Part shown: positions 1 through 6,078 of the stretch, one piece after another | How positions within the stretch are numbered: position 1 is the first letter of the stretch | Layout of the letters: every line of letters begins with the position of its first letter | NCBI GenBank assembly: GCA_029776555.1 | Contig: JAKOSZ010000031.1 | Coordinates: forward strand, 1-6,078 | Direction of reading: 5' to 3' | Source of the DNA: Bacillota bacterium | GTDB lineage: Bacteria > Bacillota > Clostridia > Acetivibrionales > JAKOSZ01 | Length of the DNA stretch: 6,078 nucleotides | The notes under the pieces: model-generated | Told to the model about the DNA's origin: nothing | The model's database searches: none | The model's input: only the letters and a program-made list of their open reading frames with translations | Made by a program: the position numbers and the translations under genes

Positions 1-992
1 ACCTCGTCGGATTTGAAGCCCAGGAACCTTGACTCAATCTGGCTCCTGGTCCAGGAGAGTTCAAATGCCCGGTCCACCGCCTTGGGGTCCCGGTACTTCT
101 CAGCCAGCTCAACCGCCTCTTTCCGCGTTCCGGCCACCGCTACCATAAAGGCCACCCTGGAGGTTTGCCCCGCCTCCACCCTGACCCTCACCCTGAGGCT
201 CATAATGGGGTCAAGGACGGCCCCGACGGTATTGCTCAGGGGCTGGTCCACGTCCAGGGCCTGGGGGCCCTTTAAGTCTCTGTTTCTGCCTATGAATTTG
301 CCCCGGTCGGTTTCGTACTGCACATCGCCTATCTGTTCTCCCTCCACGGCAACGGTATGGGAAGCCCACACCGGCTCATGCCTGCTGCTCCTGGGCCTGC
401 GGAAAGCCAAAAGGATATTGCTTCTCGGCAGGTATTCGGTTTTGATAAAGAGGTTGCTGAAAGCCGGGTGGGCCGCGTCCTCTTCCGGATGGGCCAGCAC
501 CACTTCAAAATAGCTGGTGAGCTCTATGACCCTTGCGTGGCGGCTCCGGTTTGTCAGAGAGACACACCTTATCTCCACGTCGTCCTCGGGTGAAACCACC
601 ACCTCCGTGTGGGTCTCAATATTGCCGTCCCTGCGGACGAATTCCGCCTTGTCGGGCGAAAACACCACCCTGTACCTTTCGGGTAAAACGTTGTAGGGTT
701 CATAGGCGGCTGACCAGACCGTGTTGGAGTTTATGTTCTGCACGTATATGAAAAGTCCGGCGTCCGGACTCTTAAAGTCGCTTCTCCACCTTGTCACCGC
801 CAGCTGGCGGAACTTGCTGTATCCCAAACCGCTGTCCGTCAGCATCACCGAGTAGCTGCCGTTGGACAGCATGTGGGCCCGGGGAAGCCCGGCGGCAGGA
901 AAGCGGTATGTCCTTACGACGCCTCCGTTTTCCTTGTGGGCTTCCTTGAGGGGCACATACTCTCCCTTCCGCTCCCTTGTAAACATCACCCT
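1..992 (-). other. Start of GH94-type phosphorylase region, beta-sandwich part (residues about 1600-1929, incomplete)
   Basis: The final visible portion begins with a block typical of the N-terminal sandwich domain of GH94 (formerly GT36) phosphorylases: MLSNGSYSVMLTDSG starting at residue 1640, followed by GYSKF and RWRSD. The rest is strand-rich with alternating hydrophobic and charged residues, as expected for a beta-sandwich. In Brucella and Agrobacterium synthases the GH94 region trims chains by phosphorolysis and so sets glucan length. The helical barrel with the catalytic residues would lie beyond base 1, so its integrity cannot be judged. Confidence 0.8.
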
Positions 993-3900
993 TTCCGGGA
1001 TTCTCTCCTGCAGCAGGAGTTCGGCGGATTGGACCATGGGATCGGCGTGAAAGCGCTCCTGGAGAATGTTGTCATTCACAAAGTTGTTAAGGGCGGCAAA
1101 GCTCATGCCCTGGTGGTGGGCCATGAAGCTCTTGACGATATTGCAATTTTTCTTCTTAAGCCTGGAAGGAGTGTAGTCCACAGCCTCATACAGCCCGTAC
1201 AGGCCCAGCAAACCTTCCTGTTCCAACCGTCTTATGTTAGCCACTGAGGACTCGGGGTCCACCATCAGGGCAAGAAATGAAGCGTAGGGGGCCACCACCA
1301 GGTCGTTCTCCAGGCCTCTTTTTAAGCCCAGGCCCGGGACGCCAAAGGCCTTGTACTGGTAATTGAAGTTGATGTCAAAAGCGCTGTAGGCCGACTCGGA
1401 AAAGCCCCAGGGTATGCCCCTGTATGTGCCGTACTTTATCTGGTTCTTGACCACAAACCTGTAGGTCTCGTCCAGCAGGGTGTTTTCATAGCTCTTCATT
1501 AAAAGCAGGGGCATCAGGTACTCAAACATGGTGCCCGTCCAGGAGACAAGGCCTTTATAGCCGTCCATGAGGGTGAGCTTGCGCCCCAGTTTAAACCAGT
1601 GTTTGGGGTCCAGCTCTCCCCTGGCAATGGCTATAAAACTGGTCTGCCTTGCCTCCGAAGCCAGCATGTCGTAGTAGGACTTGCTAAGCCGCCCGTCTTC
1701 CACGTTGTAGCCGATGGAAAAGAGCTGGCGCCTCTGGTCGTAGAGGGGAGAGAACTCCATGGGCTGGATGAGCCCCTCAATTCTTTCTATCAGGCCGTGA
1801 TAAAGGCTCAGGAGCTTTTGGACCTCCTCCAGGGCCAAAGCCGATTCCTTGCTTCCTATTGCTTCAACCCAGGGCTCAAGGCCGGCGCTGAGGCCGTTGC
1901 CTGTCTCAGCCGGGTCCCCTTCCCCCCTGGAGGCAACCCCATAGGCTCTTGCCAATCGGGCAAGGGTGATCTCGCCGCAGCTTTTCGCCCCAAGGGGACA
2001 GCCGGCGCCCTGGACGGCTTGCCCCGCATCGGTGTGCTGCTCCCACTGCCTCGCCGCACAGGGCATGAGCAGGGTTATTTCCTTTAAGAAAGACGCTGCC
2101 ATCCTGTGGAGGCTTTCGCCCCAGGGGTTTTCCAGCAGAGTCCCGTCGGCCTTCATGGGCTCAAGCTGCTCCATGAGACCGTCTAAAATCCTTTTCCAGT
2201 CACAGGGCCTCATTTCTTCCTGCTCCAGGACCAGGTCCAGGTCCGGGGCCTTAATTTTACCCTCTTCCTCTTTAACCTCGGCGTTAAAGAGCTCCAGGGT
2301 GTCTTTAAGCCCTCTTGCCATGGAAACAGTCAGTATGGGCTTTTCTTTCAGCCCCCACAGCCCCTGTTTTAAAACCATCAGGTAACCTATGAAGTTGCCG
2401 CTGTCCACCGTTGAAACGTAAAGGGGTCTCAATGGTTTCAGGGTGGTGGTGTCATACCAGTTGAAAAGGTGGCCCTTCCACTTCTCCAGCTTTTCCACTA
2501 CCGACAGGGTGCGCTCCAACCTTTCCGCCAGTTCCAGCGCGCCTATATATCCAAAGTCCCTGGCGGACAGGATTGAAAGCAGCATGAGCCCGATATTGGT
2601 GGGAGAAGTCCTGTGGGCCAGGCCCTTTGGAGGGTCTTCCTGGAAGTTGTCCGGAGGCAGGAAGTTGTCCTCCTCGGAGGTAAAGTCTTCAAAATACCTC
2701 CAGATGCGCCGGGCGTAAAGCCTTAACCTCTGCATCTCCTCCCGGGAAACCGCCCTTCTCGCGCGCCGGTAGGGCCTGCTGATGTACCAGGCTATAAAGG
2801 GGGAAGAGCCCCAGAGCAGGGCCACCGCCAGGGAAAAGGGAAGCCCCCCGGGGGAGTATATCCAGGAAAGGAAAACCAGGGCAGCGGCGGCGACGGGCGC
2901 CGTCCACATCTTTTTTACATAGCTGTTTAAGTTGTTTTTCTGGTTGGCTTCCACGTCAGCCGCCGTAACCCAGACCAGGAGGTTTCTCTTTGTGAAAACC
3001 AGCCTGCCCAGGGTGCGCAGCACCGCATCGGCTATGAGGCAGGCCTGGTGGGGTATAAAGGTAAACACCAGGAAGGACTGGTAGACCGCAGCCTTGAAAC
3101 CGCTTATGGCCATGGAGTGTTTCCTGCTCTGGGGAACGGTGGAGTCCTTTCTCAAGCCGGCGTTCAATAAGTAAATGATGATGGGCGAGGACACGATCAG
3201 GGCCGTCAAGCCCAGCCACAGGGCATTGCTCCCCGGAAACACGGATACACCCAGCAGGGCAAGGATAAGGAGCCAGGGCTGCACCAGGCTCCGGCGGAGA
3301 TTATCTAATATTTTCCACTTCGACACCCCGTTGAGCACGTTGGGCACCTTTTCGCCGAGCCTGTTTCTCACCCTGGGAGCCAGCCAGGGTATGAGCTGCC
3401 AGTCACCCCTTACCCAGCGGTGGAGCCTCATGGCGTGGGAAATGTATTTGGCGGGATAGCCGTCCAGCAGTTCAATGTCGGTCACAAGGCCTGTCCTTAC
3501 ATAGCTCCCCTCCAGCAGGTCGTGGCTTAACACCGCGTTGTCCGGTATGGAGTCCTTCAGCACCTTCCTGAAGACGTCCACCTCGTATATTCCCTTGCCG
3601 GTAAAAATGCCCTCTCCGAAGAGGTCCTGGTAAACGTCGGAAACCGCAGTGGTGTACGGGTCTATACCCCCCTGCCCGGCAAAAATCCAGGAAAAGAGGC
3701 TGCTGTTGACTCCCAGGATGTTTACACCTATCCTGGGCTGCAGGATGCCGTAACCGTGGATCACTTTCCCCGTTTCAGGGTCCAGCCGGGGCCTGTTCAG
3801 GGGGTGGCTTATGGTCCCCACCAGTTTTTTCACAGCCCCCATGGGGAGCACCGTATCCACGTCAAGGGTTATGACATACCTGACATAGGGGATCCGGGAA

Positions 3901-5789
3901 ATCTCCGCGCTTGCCGCCGTAAAATTGGTATCGCCGGAGCCCCTTAGAAGCTCGTTTAGCTCCATTATCGCCCCTCTTTTGCGCTCCCATCCCATCCACC
4001 TGCCCTGCCGCTGGTTAAAAAGCCGCTGGCGGTGGAAGTAGTAGAATATGTCTTTATTTTGCCCATAGCGCATGTTGAGCTCTTTTATTCCTTTAAGGGC
4101 AGTGTCTATGATCTCCTCCTCACCGGGCAGCTGTTTTTCCCCGGCGTCCCTGAAGTCCCCCACAAGGGCAAAGTACAGGTTTTCCTCCCGGTTGCCGAGA
4201 TAGAAGGTCTCCAGCCGGCCCAGGATTTCCTTTACCTGTTTTGGGCTTGTAAGAAGGGTCGGTATGATGACCATGGTCCCCAGATCCCCGGGTATTCCCT
4301 CTTTCAGTTCCATTTTCGGGAACACCGCGGGAGGCAGCATATGGCTTATGACAAAGTTAACGACGGCTATTGCCAGGTCGCTTACGGGGATCAGCAAGGC
4401 CAGGGTCATTAACAGGGCCGCCGGAAGAGAAAAATCGCCGGAAGCCTTGGCCGCGTAGCATATAAGGCCATATACCGGGGCAATGGCAGAGATAGCAATG
4501 GCGCCGGTGTAAAACAGCAGGGGGTGCTGTTTTATCAATTCACGGGGGTCCCTTAAGCAGCCAAGCCTGTAGCCCATGCTCTGGGCCAGGGTTTTCTGTC
4601 CCTTGCCCACCAGGTAGTAGCCCACATGGTTTAAAAGGTCGCCGCCGTTTTCGGAAGGGCTGTTGGAAGCCGAACACTCCACGGCCTTCCTGGCCACTTC
4701 TATTTCCGAACTGTTGAACTTATGGGCCAGCTTTCCCACCGAATGCCTGTAATAATCCCTGGATTCAAAATCCATCCTGGGATAAATCCCGGCAGGGTCG
4801 CTTCTCAATATCTGCTCCACCATGCTGAGGCTTTCAAATATCTCGGTCCAGTCCATGGTGGAAATCATCCTGAGGCTGGTAATGGCGTTGCCCAGCGAAA
4901 TCTGCCTTGAGGCCTGGAGCTTGTGTTCAAGGGCGGTGACGGACTCAATGGTCCTGTTCTGGGCGGCCAGCTTTTTCTCCAGGCAGCGTATTACGGGCAG
5001 TGTTTTGCTGCCCTTTCTGCTCAGCCTGCTGACCAGGTACTCCACAAACGAAATGTCGAAGCTCTCCATGTCCCCTGTCTGCTGCCTGAAGAGCTTGACC
5101 AGTTCCTCTTCGTCAAGTTCGAGGTTTGCGGCAATGAGGCTGGCCACTTCCTCGGCTTTATGCCAGTGCTTTTGGGACTGGGCAATCTTCTCGCATACAG
5201 AACACACCTTTTCGATGAGGGCTATGCGGAGCATAATGCCCACAGCCCAGAGTTCGCCGATTGAAAGGAGGGACTGGGACTGGTAGGCCCTTAAAAAGCT
5301 CGTCAGCACCTTCTCGTCTATCCTGCCGTCGGTATGGGCCACCATCTCAAGGGCTATGGCATACACCCTGGGATAGCCTTTTAAGGGCCTGTTTTTCAGC
5401 ACCGGAAGGCGGGAGTAATACCTGCCGTTTAAGTTGCTGCAGATGTCCCGTACCTGCTCTTCTATGATGTAGTAGTTGTCCAGCAGCCACTCGGCAGCAG
5501 GTACGGTGGCAAAGGTCTTTCGCTCGTCCTCGTTCAACGACCTGTAGACTTCGGTTATGGAACGGAAGTTGTGCTTAACCCTTGAAAGGAGCCAGCGAAG
5601 CCTGCTGCTGTTTTTCCCCAGGGCATGGTTTCCGGCCACTTCCACAGCGTGCCTTTCAAGGTCCTCGGGGCCCAGTACGGTGTCGTTTACCTCCACCCAT
5701 TTTCTTTTGGGGGATATGGCTAACATAATTGCGGCAAAAGTCATCAGGAGCCCCAGCAATATATATGTAACAGCCATCATTATTTCCAT
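1..5789 (-). CDS. ndvB: Cyclic beta-1,2-glucan synthase (NdvB/ChvB family), 3' end cut off by window edge
   Basis: This membrane enzyme makes cyclic beta-1,2-glucan from UDP-glucose. The frame is open for 1929 codons and runs off the window at base 1; family members are about 2800 residues, so the C-terminal third is missing here. Visible order: membrane helix (residues 5-24), helical N-terminal region (25-421), two membrane helices (about 424-447 and 455-484), GT84 domain (about 488-830; DVDT at 643-646, HDLLEG at 756-761, RLHRW at 788-792), membrane-associated block (about 838-1003), GH189-like cyclisation domain (about 1015-1590) and the beginning of a GH94-type sandwich. The start is the first in-frame start codon after an in-frame TGA at 5829-5831. 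ATGs at residues 4 and 5 are possible alternatives. No frameshift is apparent; in-frame landmarks were checked near bases 3, 1104, 2064, 2907, 3855 and 4338. The family assignment is strong; the exact product ring size is unknown. Confidence 0.95.
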   Translation of the reverse strand, partial: MEIMMAVTYILLGLLMTFAAIMLAISPKRKWVEVNDTVLGPEDLERHAVEVAGNHALGKNSSRLRWLLSRVKHNFRSITEVYRSLNEDERKTFATVPAAEWLLDNYYIIEEQVRDICSNLNGRYYSRLPVLKNRPLKGYPRVYAIALEMVAHTDGRIDEKVLTSFLRAYQSQSLLSIGELWAVGIMLRIALIEKVCSVCEKIAQSQKHWHKAEEVASLIAANLELDEEELVKLFRQQTGDMESFDISFVEYLVSRLSRKGSKTLPVIRCLEKKLAAQNRTIESVTALEHKLQASRQISLGNAITSLRMISTMDWTEIFESLSMVEQILRSDPAGIYPRMDFESRDYYRHSVGKLAHKFNSSEIEVARKAVECSASNSPSENGGDLLNHVGYYLVGKGQKTLAQSMGYRLGCLRDPRELIKQHPLLFYTGAIAISAIAPVYGLICYAAKASGDFSLPAALLMTLALLIPVSDLAIAVVNFVISHMLPPAVFPKMELKEGIPGDLGTMVIIPTLLTSPKQVKEILGRLETFYLGNREENLYFALVGDFRDAGEKQLPGEEEIIDTALKGIKELNMRYGQNKDIFYYFHRQRLFNQRQGRWMGWERKRGAIMELNELLRGSGDTNFTAASAEISRIPYVRYVITLDVDTVLPMGAVKKLVGTISHPLNRPRLDPETGKVIHGYGILQPRIGVNILGVNSSLFSWIFAGQGGIDPYTTAVSDVYQDLFGEGIFTGKGIYEVDVFRKVLKDSIPDNAVLSHDLLEGSYVRTGLVTDIELLDGYPAKYISHAMRLHRWVRGDWQLIPWLAPRVRNRLGEKVPNVLNGVSKWKILDNLRRSLVQPWLLILALLGVSVFPGSNALWLGLTALIVSSPIIIYLLNAGLRKDSTVPQSRKHSMAISGFKAAVYQSFLVFTFIPHQACLIADAVLRTLGRLVFTKRNLLVWVTAADVEANQKNNLNSYVKKMWTAPVAAAALVFLSWIYSPGGLPFSLAVALLWGSSPFIAWYISRPYRRARRAVSREEMQRLRLYARRIWRYFEDFTSEEDNFLPPDNFQEDPPKGLAHRTSPTNIGLMLLSILSARDFGYIGALELAERLERTLSVVEKLEKWKGHLFNWYDTTTLKPLRPLYVSTVDSGNFIGYLMVLKQGLWGLKEKPILTVSMARGLKDTLELFNAEVKEEEGKIKAPDLDLVLEQEEMRPCDWKRILDGLMEQLEPMKADGTLLENPWGESLHRMAASFLKEITLLMPCAARQWEQHTDAGQAVQGAGCPLGAKSCGEITLARLARAYGVASRGEGDPAETGNGLSAGLEPWVEAIGSKESALALEEVQKLLSLYHGLIERIEGLIQPMEFSPLYDQRRQLFSIGYNVEDGRLSKSYYDMLASEARQTSFIAIARGELDPKHWFKLGRKLTLMDGYKGLVSWTGTMFEYLMPLLLMKSYENTLLDETYRFVVKNQIKYGTYRGIPWGFSESAYSAFDINFNYQYKAFGVPGLGLKRGLENDLVVAPYASFLALMVDPESSVANIRRLEQEGLLGLYGLYEAVDYTPSRLKKKNCNIVKSFMAHHQGMSFAALNNFVNDNILQERFHADPMVQSAELLLQERIPERVMFTRERKGEYVPLKEAHKENGGVVRTYRFPAAGLPRAHMLSNGSYSVMLTDSGLGYSKFRQLAVTRWRSDFKSPDAGLFIYVQNINSNTVWSAAYEPYNVLPERYRVVFSPDKAEFVRRDGNIETHTEVVVSPEDDVEIRCVSLTNRSRHARVIELTSYFEVVLAHPEEDAAHPAFSNLFIKTEYLPRSNILLAFRRPRSSRHEPVWASHTVAVEGEQIGDVQYETDRGKFIGRNRDLKGPQALDVDQPLSNTVGAVLDPIMSLRVRVRVEAGQTSRVAFMVAVAGTRKEAVELAEKYRDPKAVDRAFELSWTRSQIESRFLGFKSDE
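1020..2747 (-). other. Glycoamylase-like GH189 cyclisation domain (residues about 1015-1590)
   Basis: In characterised synthases the middle domain cuts the linear glucan and closes it into a ring by retaining transglycosylation; this domain type was recently classified as GH189. Matching motifs are NWYD (1110-1113), STVDSGN (1126-1132), SWTGTMFEYLMP (centred on Glu1423), WGFSESAYSAFD (Glu1465), GLYEAVDYTP (Glu1535) and MAHHQGMS (1556-1563). These occur in the family order. The three glutamates sit in conserved surroundings and are candidates for the two catalytic acids, but I cannot align them to a solved structure and do not assign roles. A Gly/Ala-rich stretch at 1247-1303 interrupts the domain and looks poorly conserved. 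Confidence 0.82.
2779..3278 (-). other. Membrane-spanning block between GT84 and GH189 domains (residues about 838-1003)
   Basis: Hydrophobic segments are seen at about 838-851, 856-876, 895-924 (amphipathic in part), 962-978 and 983-1003. Between the last two groups lies TKRNLLVWVTAADVE (933-947), similar to the conserved 'TRR.LLEWTTA..VE' stretch found at this place in NdvB homologues. With the helices at 5-24, 424-447 and 455-484 this gives six to eight membrane segments, compatible with the six-pass topology reported for Brucella Cgs with its large domains in the cytoplasm. Helix limits were judged by eye. Confidence 0.7.
3300..4328 (-). other. GT84 glycosyltransferase domain (residues about 488-830)
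   Basis: This domain polymerises glucose from UDP-glucose into linear beta-1,2-glucan and has a GT2-like processive fold. It opens with a beta strand ending in a conserved proline (TMVIIPT, 505-511). GDF at 544-546 follows, then the family-typical block GWERKRG (600-606), the DVDT motif (643-646) expected to bind metal and nucleotide-sugar, HDLLEG (756-761) in the place of the catalytic-base region, and RLHRWVRGDWQ (788-798), matching the Q/RxxRW acceptor motif. All expected motifs are present, so the domain looks active. It is bracketed by membrane helices, as expected for a cytoplasmic domain at the membrane face. The motif roles are family knowledge; the domain ends are approximate. Confidence 0.88.
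4527..5717 (-). other. N-terminal soluble region of the glucan synthase (residues 25-421)
   Basis: About 400 residues lie between the first membrane helix and the second. The sequence is rich in charged, helix-forming stretches and has no recognisable catalytic motif. A block at residues 99-112 (AEWLLDNYYIIEEQ) resembles a conserved stretch near the N-terminus of NdvB-type synthases and supports the family call independently of the catalytic domains. Family knowledge places this region on the cytoplasmic side, with no enzymatic role that I can assign. The boundaries are set by the flanking hydrophobic helices. Confidence 0.7.
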
Positions 5790-5798
5790 CCGAGCTTT

Positions 5799-5803
5799 CC
5801 ACC
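5799..5803 (-). promoter_or_regulatory. Ribosome binding site for the glucan synthase
   Basis: GGTGG lies 9 bases before the ATG at 5789 and differs by one base from the GGAGG core. A second purine stretch, AAAGGA at 5806-5811, is 16 bases from that ATG, which is too far for it. It precedes an out-of-frame ATG at 5803-5805. If translation began at the ATG codons at 5780 or 5777 instead, GGATGG at 5786-5791 could serve. The 5789 start is favoured but not certain. Confidence 0.5.
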
Positions 5804-5840
5804 ATTCCTTTGCACGAAAAAAACAAAATCAATAATAGGA

Positions 5841-5876
5841 TTTCCGAAAAAACGCTAAAAATTATTTTCCGAAAAT
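5841..5876. repeat. Two copies of a short palindrome (TTTCCGAAAA) 25 bp apart
   Basis: The ten bases TTTCCGAAAA occur exactly at 5841-5850 and 5866-5875. The second copy extends to a perfect 6-1-6 palindrome (ATTTTC-C-GAAAAT, 5864-5876); the first is 4-1-4 (5841-5849). They lie 52 to 87 bases before the synthase start codon, probably within its leader or promoter region. A pair of operator sites for a dimeric regulator is one reading; chance in AT-rich sequence is the alternative. Confidence 0.45.
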
Positions 5877-5895
5877 CAGTGGACGCGTATCCGCA

Positions 5896-5916
5896 GGATT
5901 ACGGATAATATAATCC
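5896..5916. repeat. Inverted repeat GGATTA-N9-TAATCC
   Basis: Perfect six-base arms at 5896-5901 and 5911-5916 flank nine AT-rich bases. It lies about 107 to 127 bases upstream of the synthase ATG. It could be an operator or a weak RNA hairpin; with no U-tract on either side it is not a terminator. Its function is unknown. Confidence 0.35.
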
Positions 5917-5952
5917 CGTTGAACAAAGCCCCGAAGCAGCTTTTTATATTAT

Positions 5953-6000
5953 TGTCAAAGAAAGGCGGAATTATAAGTTGTACGGGCAAGGGCAAGGCAA
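5953..6000 (-). promoter_or_regulatory. Candidate promoter elements upstream of the glucan synthase (weak)
   Basis: A perfect TATAAT lies at 5970-5975 on the minus strand, with TTGCCT at 5995-6000 at a long 19-base spacing. Separately, a perfect TTGACA lies at 5953-5958, but nothing like a -10 box stands 15 to 19 bases after it. Either placement would give a leader of roughly 150 to 180 bases. The sequence shows good half-sites but no well-spaced pair, so this is only a candidate. Confidence 0.2.
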
Positions 6001-6013
6001 TAAAAGGCGCGGC

Positions 6014-6034
6014 GGGCATGGGATTCCCCTGCCC
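6014..6034. repeat. GC-rich imperfect hairpin
   Basis: GGGCA (6014-6018) pairs with TGCCC (6030-6034); after one T/C mismatch, GGG (6020-6022) pairs with CCC (6026-6028) around a three-base ATT loop. On the minus strand a TTTTATT run follows only after eight GC-rich bases, so it is a poor match to an intrinsic terminator, though it could end an upstream minus-strand gene. Nearby, CCGGCG (6052-6057) and CGCCGG (6068-6073) form another possible stem. Confidence 0.3.
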
Positions 6035-6078
6035 AAACACGGCATGGCGGACCGGCGCCAAGACGCCCGCCGGGTAGG

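Larger units (their letters stand above)
5790..6078. other. Upstream intergenic region, no supported gene
   Basis: Composition changes sharply: 5800-5980 is AT-rich with A/T runs, whereas 6000-6078 is GC-rich. A minus-strand frame runs from the window edge to a TGA at 5876-5878, but it lacks a ribosome binding site, has only a TTG as its nearest start, and encodes no recognisable protein. It could at most be the tail of an upstream gene. No tRNA, rRNA or riboswitch fold is recognised. Confidence 0.6.

Noticed and set aside
1856..3219. Short minus-strand frames at 1856-2059, 2689-2907 and 2956-3219
   Set aside because: They lie inside the synthase gene in other frames of the same strand and give Pro/Gly/Arg-rich sequence without family resemblance.
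5812..5830. T-rich run on the minus strand as an intrinsic terminator or attenuator just before the gene
   Set aside because: No GC-rich stem precedes the run; the adjacent palindrome is only a short AT-rich one.
13..5835. Many plus-strand reading frames of 60-166 codons, for example at 13-513, 1599-2087 and 4822-5286
   Set aside because: All but the last few bases lie antisense to the continuous synthase gene. Their translations are rich in Ser, Arg, Pro and Leu, resemble no known protein, and occur in several overlapping frames, as expected for shadows of a GC-rich gene.
5953..5958. Perfect TTGACA on the minus strand as a firm promoter call
   Set aside because: The six bases 15 to 19 positions downstream give nothing like TATAAT (TTCGGG at 17), so a sigma-A promoter cannot be asserted from it.
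5876..6061. Minus-strand 61-codon frame upstream of the synthase
   Set aside because: It starts with TTG, has no ribosome binding site, encodes no recognisable protein and spans the candidate promoter half-sites and inverted repeats.

Overview
The window is almost entirely one very large minus-strand gene, read from about 5789 down past position 1, plus 289 bases of upstream sequence. The gene encodes a cyclic beta-1,2-glucan synthase (the NdvB/ChvB/Cgs family). The reading frame is open from its ATG to the window edge: 1929 complete codons with no stop or visible frameshift. Members of the family are about 2800 residues long, so roughly the last third, which should hold most of the C-terminal GH94 phosphorylase-like catalytic domain, lies outside the window.

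Layout in protein order (minus strand): a single N-terminal membrane helix; a soluble, mostly helical N-terminal region of about 400 residues; a pair of membrane helices; the GT84 glycosyltransferase domain with a DVD metal/UDP motif and an RxxRW-type motif; a further group of membrane or amphipathic segments; the middle glycoamylase-like (GH189, cyclisation) domain; and the start of the GH94-type beta-sandwich. In characterised relatives, one polypeptide polymerises glucose from UDP-glucose into beta-1,2-glucan, controls chain length with the phosphorylase-like domain, and closes the ring by transglycosylation in the middle domain.

Bases 5790-6078 lie upstream of the gene. They are AT-rich next to the gene (about 5800-5980) and GC-rich at the far end. 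They contain a near-consensus ribosome binding site, two copies of a small palindrome, an inverted repeat and a GC-rich hairpin. I see no convincing second gene there.

The organism cannot be fixed from one gene. Frequent AGG arginine and ATA isoleucine codons in a moderately GC-rich background suggest a Clostridia-type Firmicute (Peptococcaceae or Moorella-like) rather than an alphaproteobacterium; this is inference. I found no evidence of a new multi-gene system. The long plus-strand reading frames are antisense shadows of the synthase gene.
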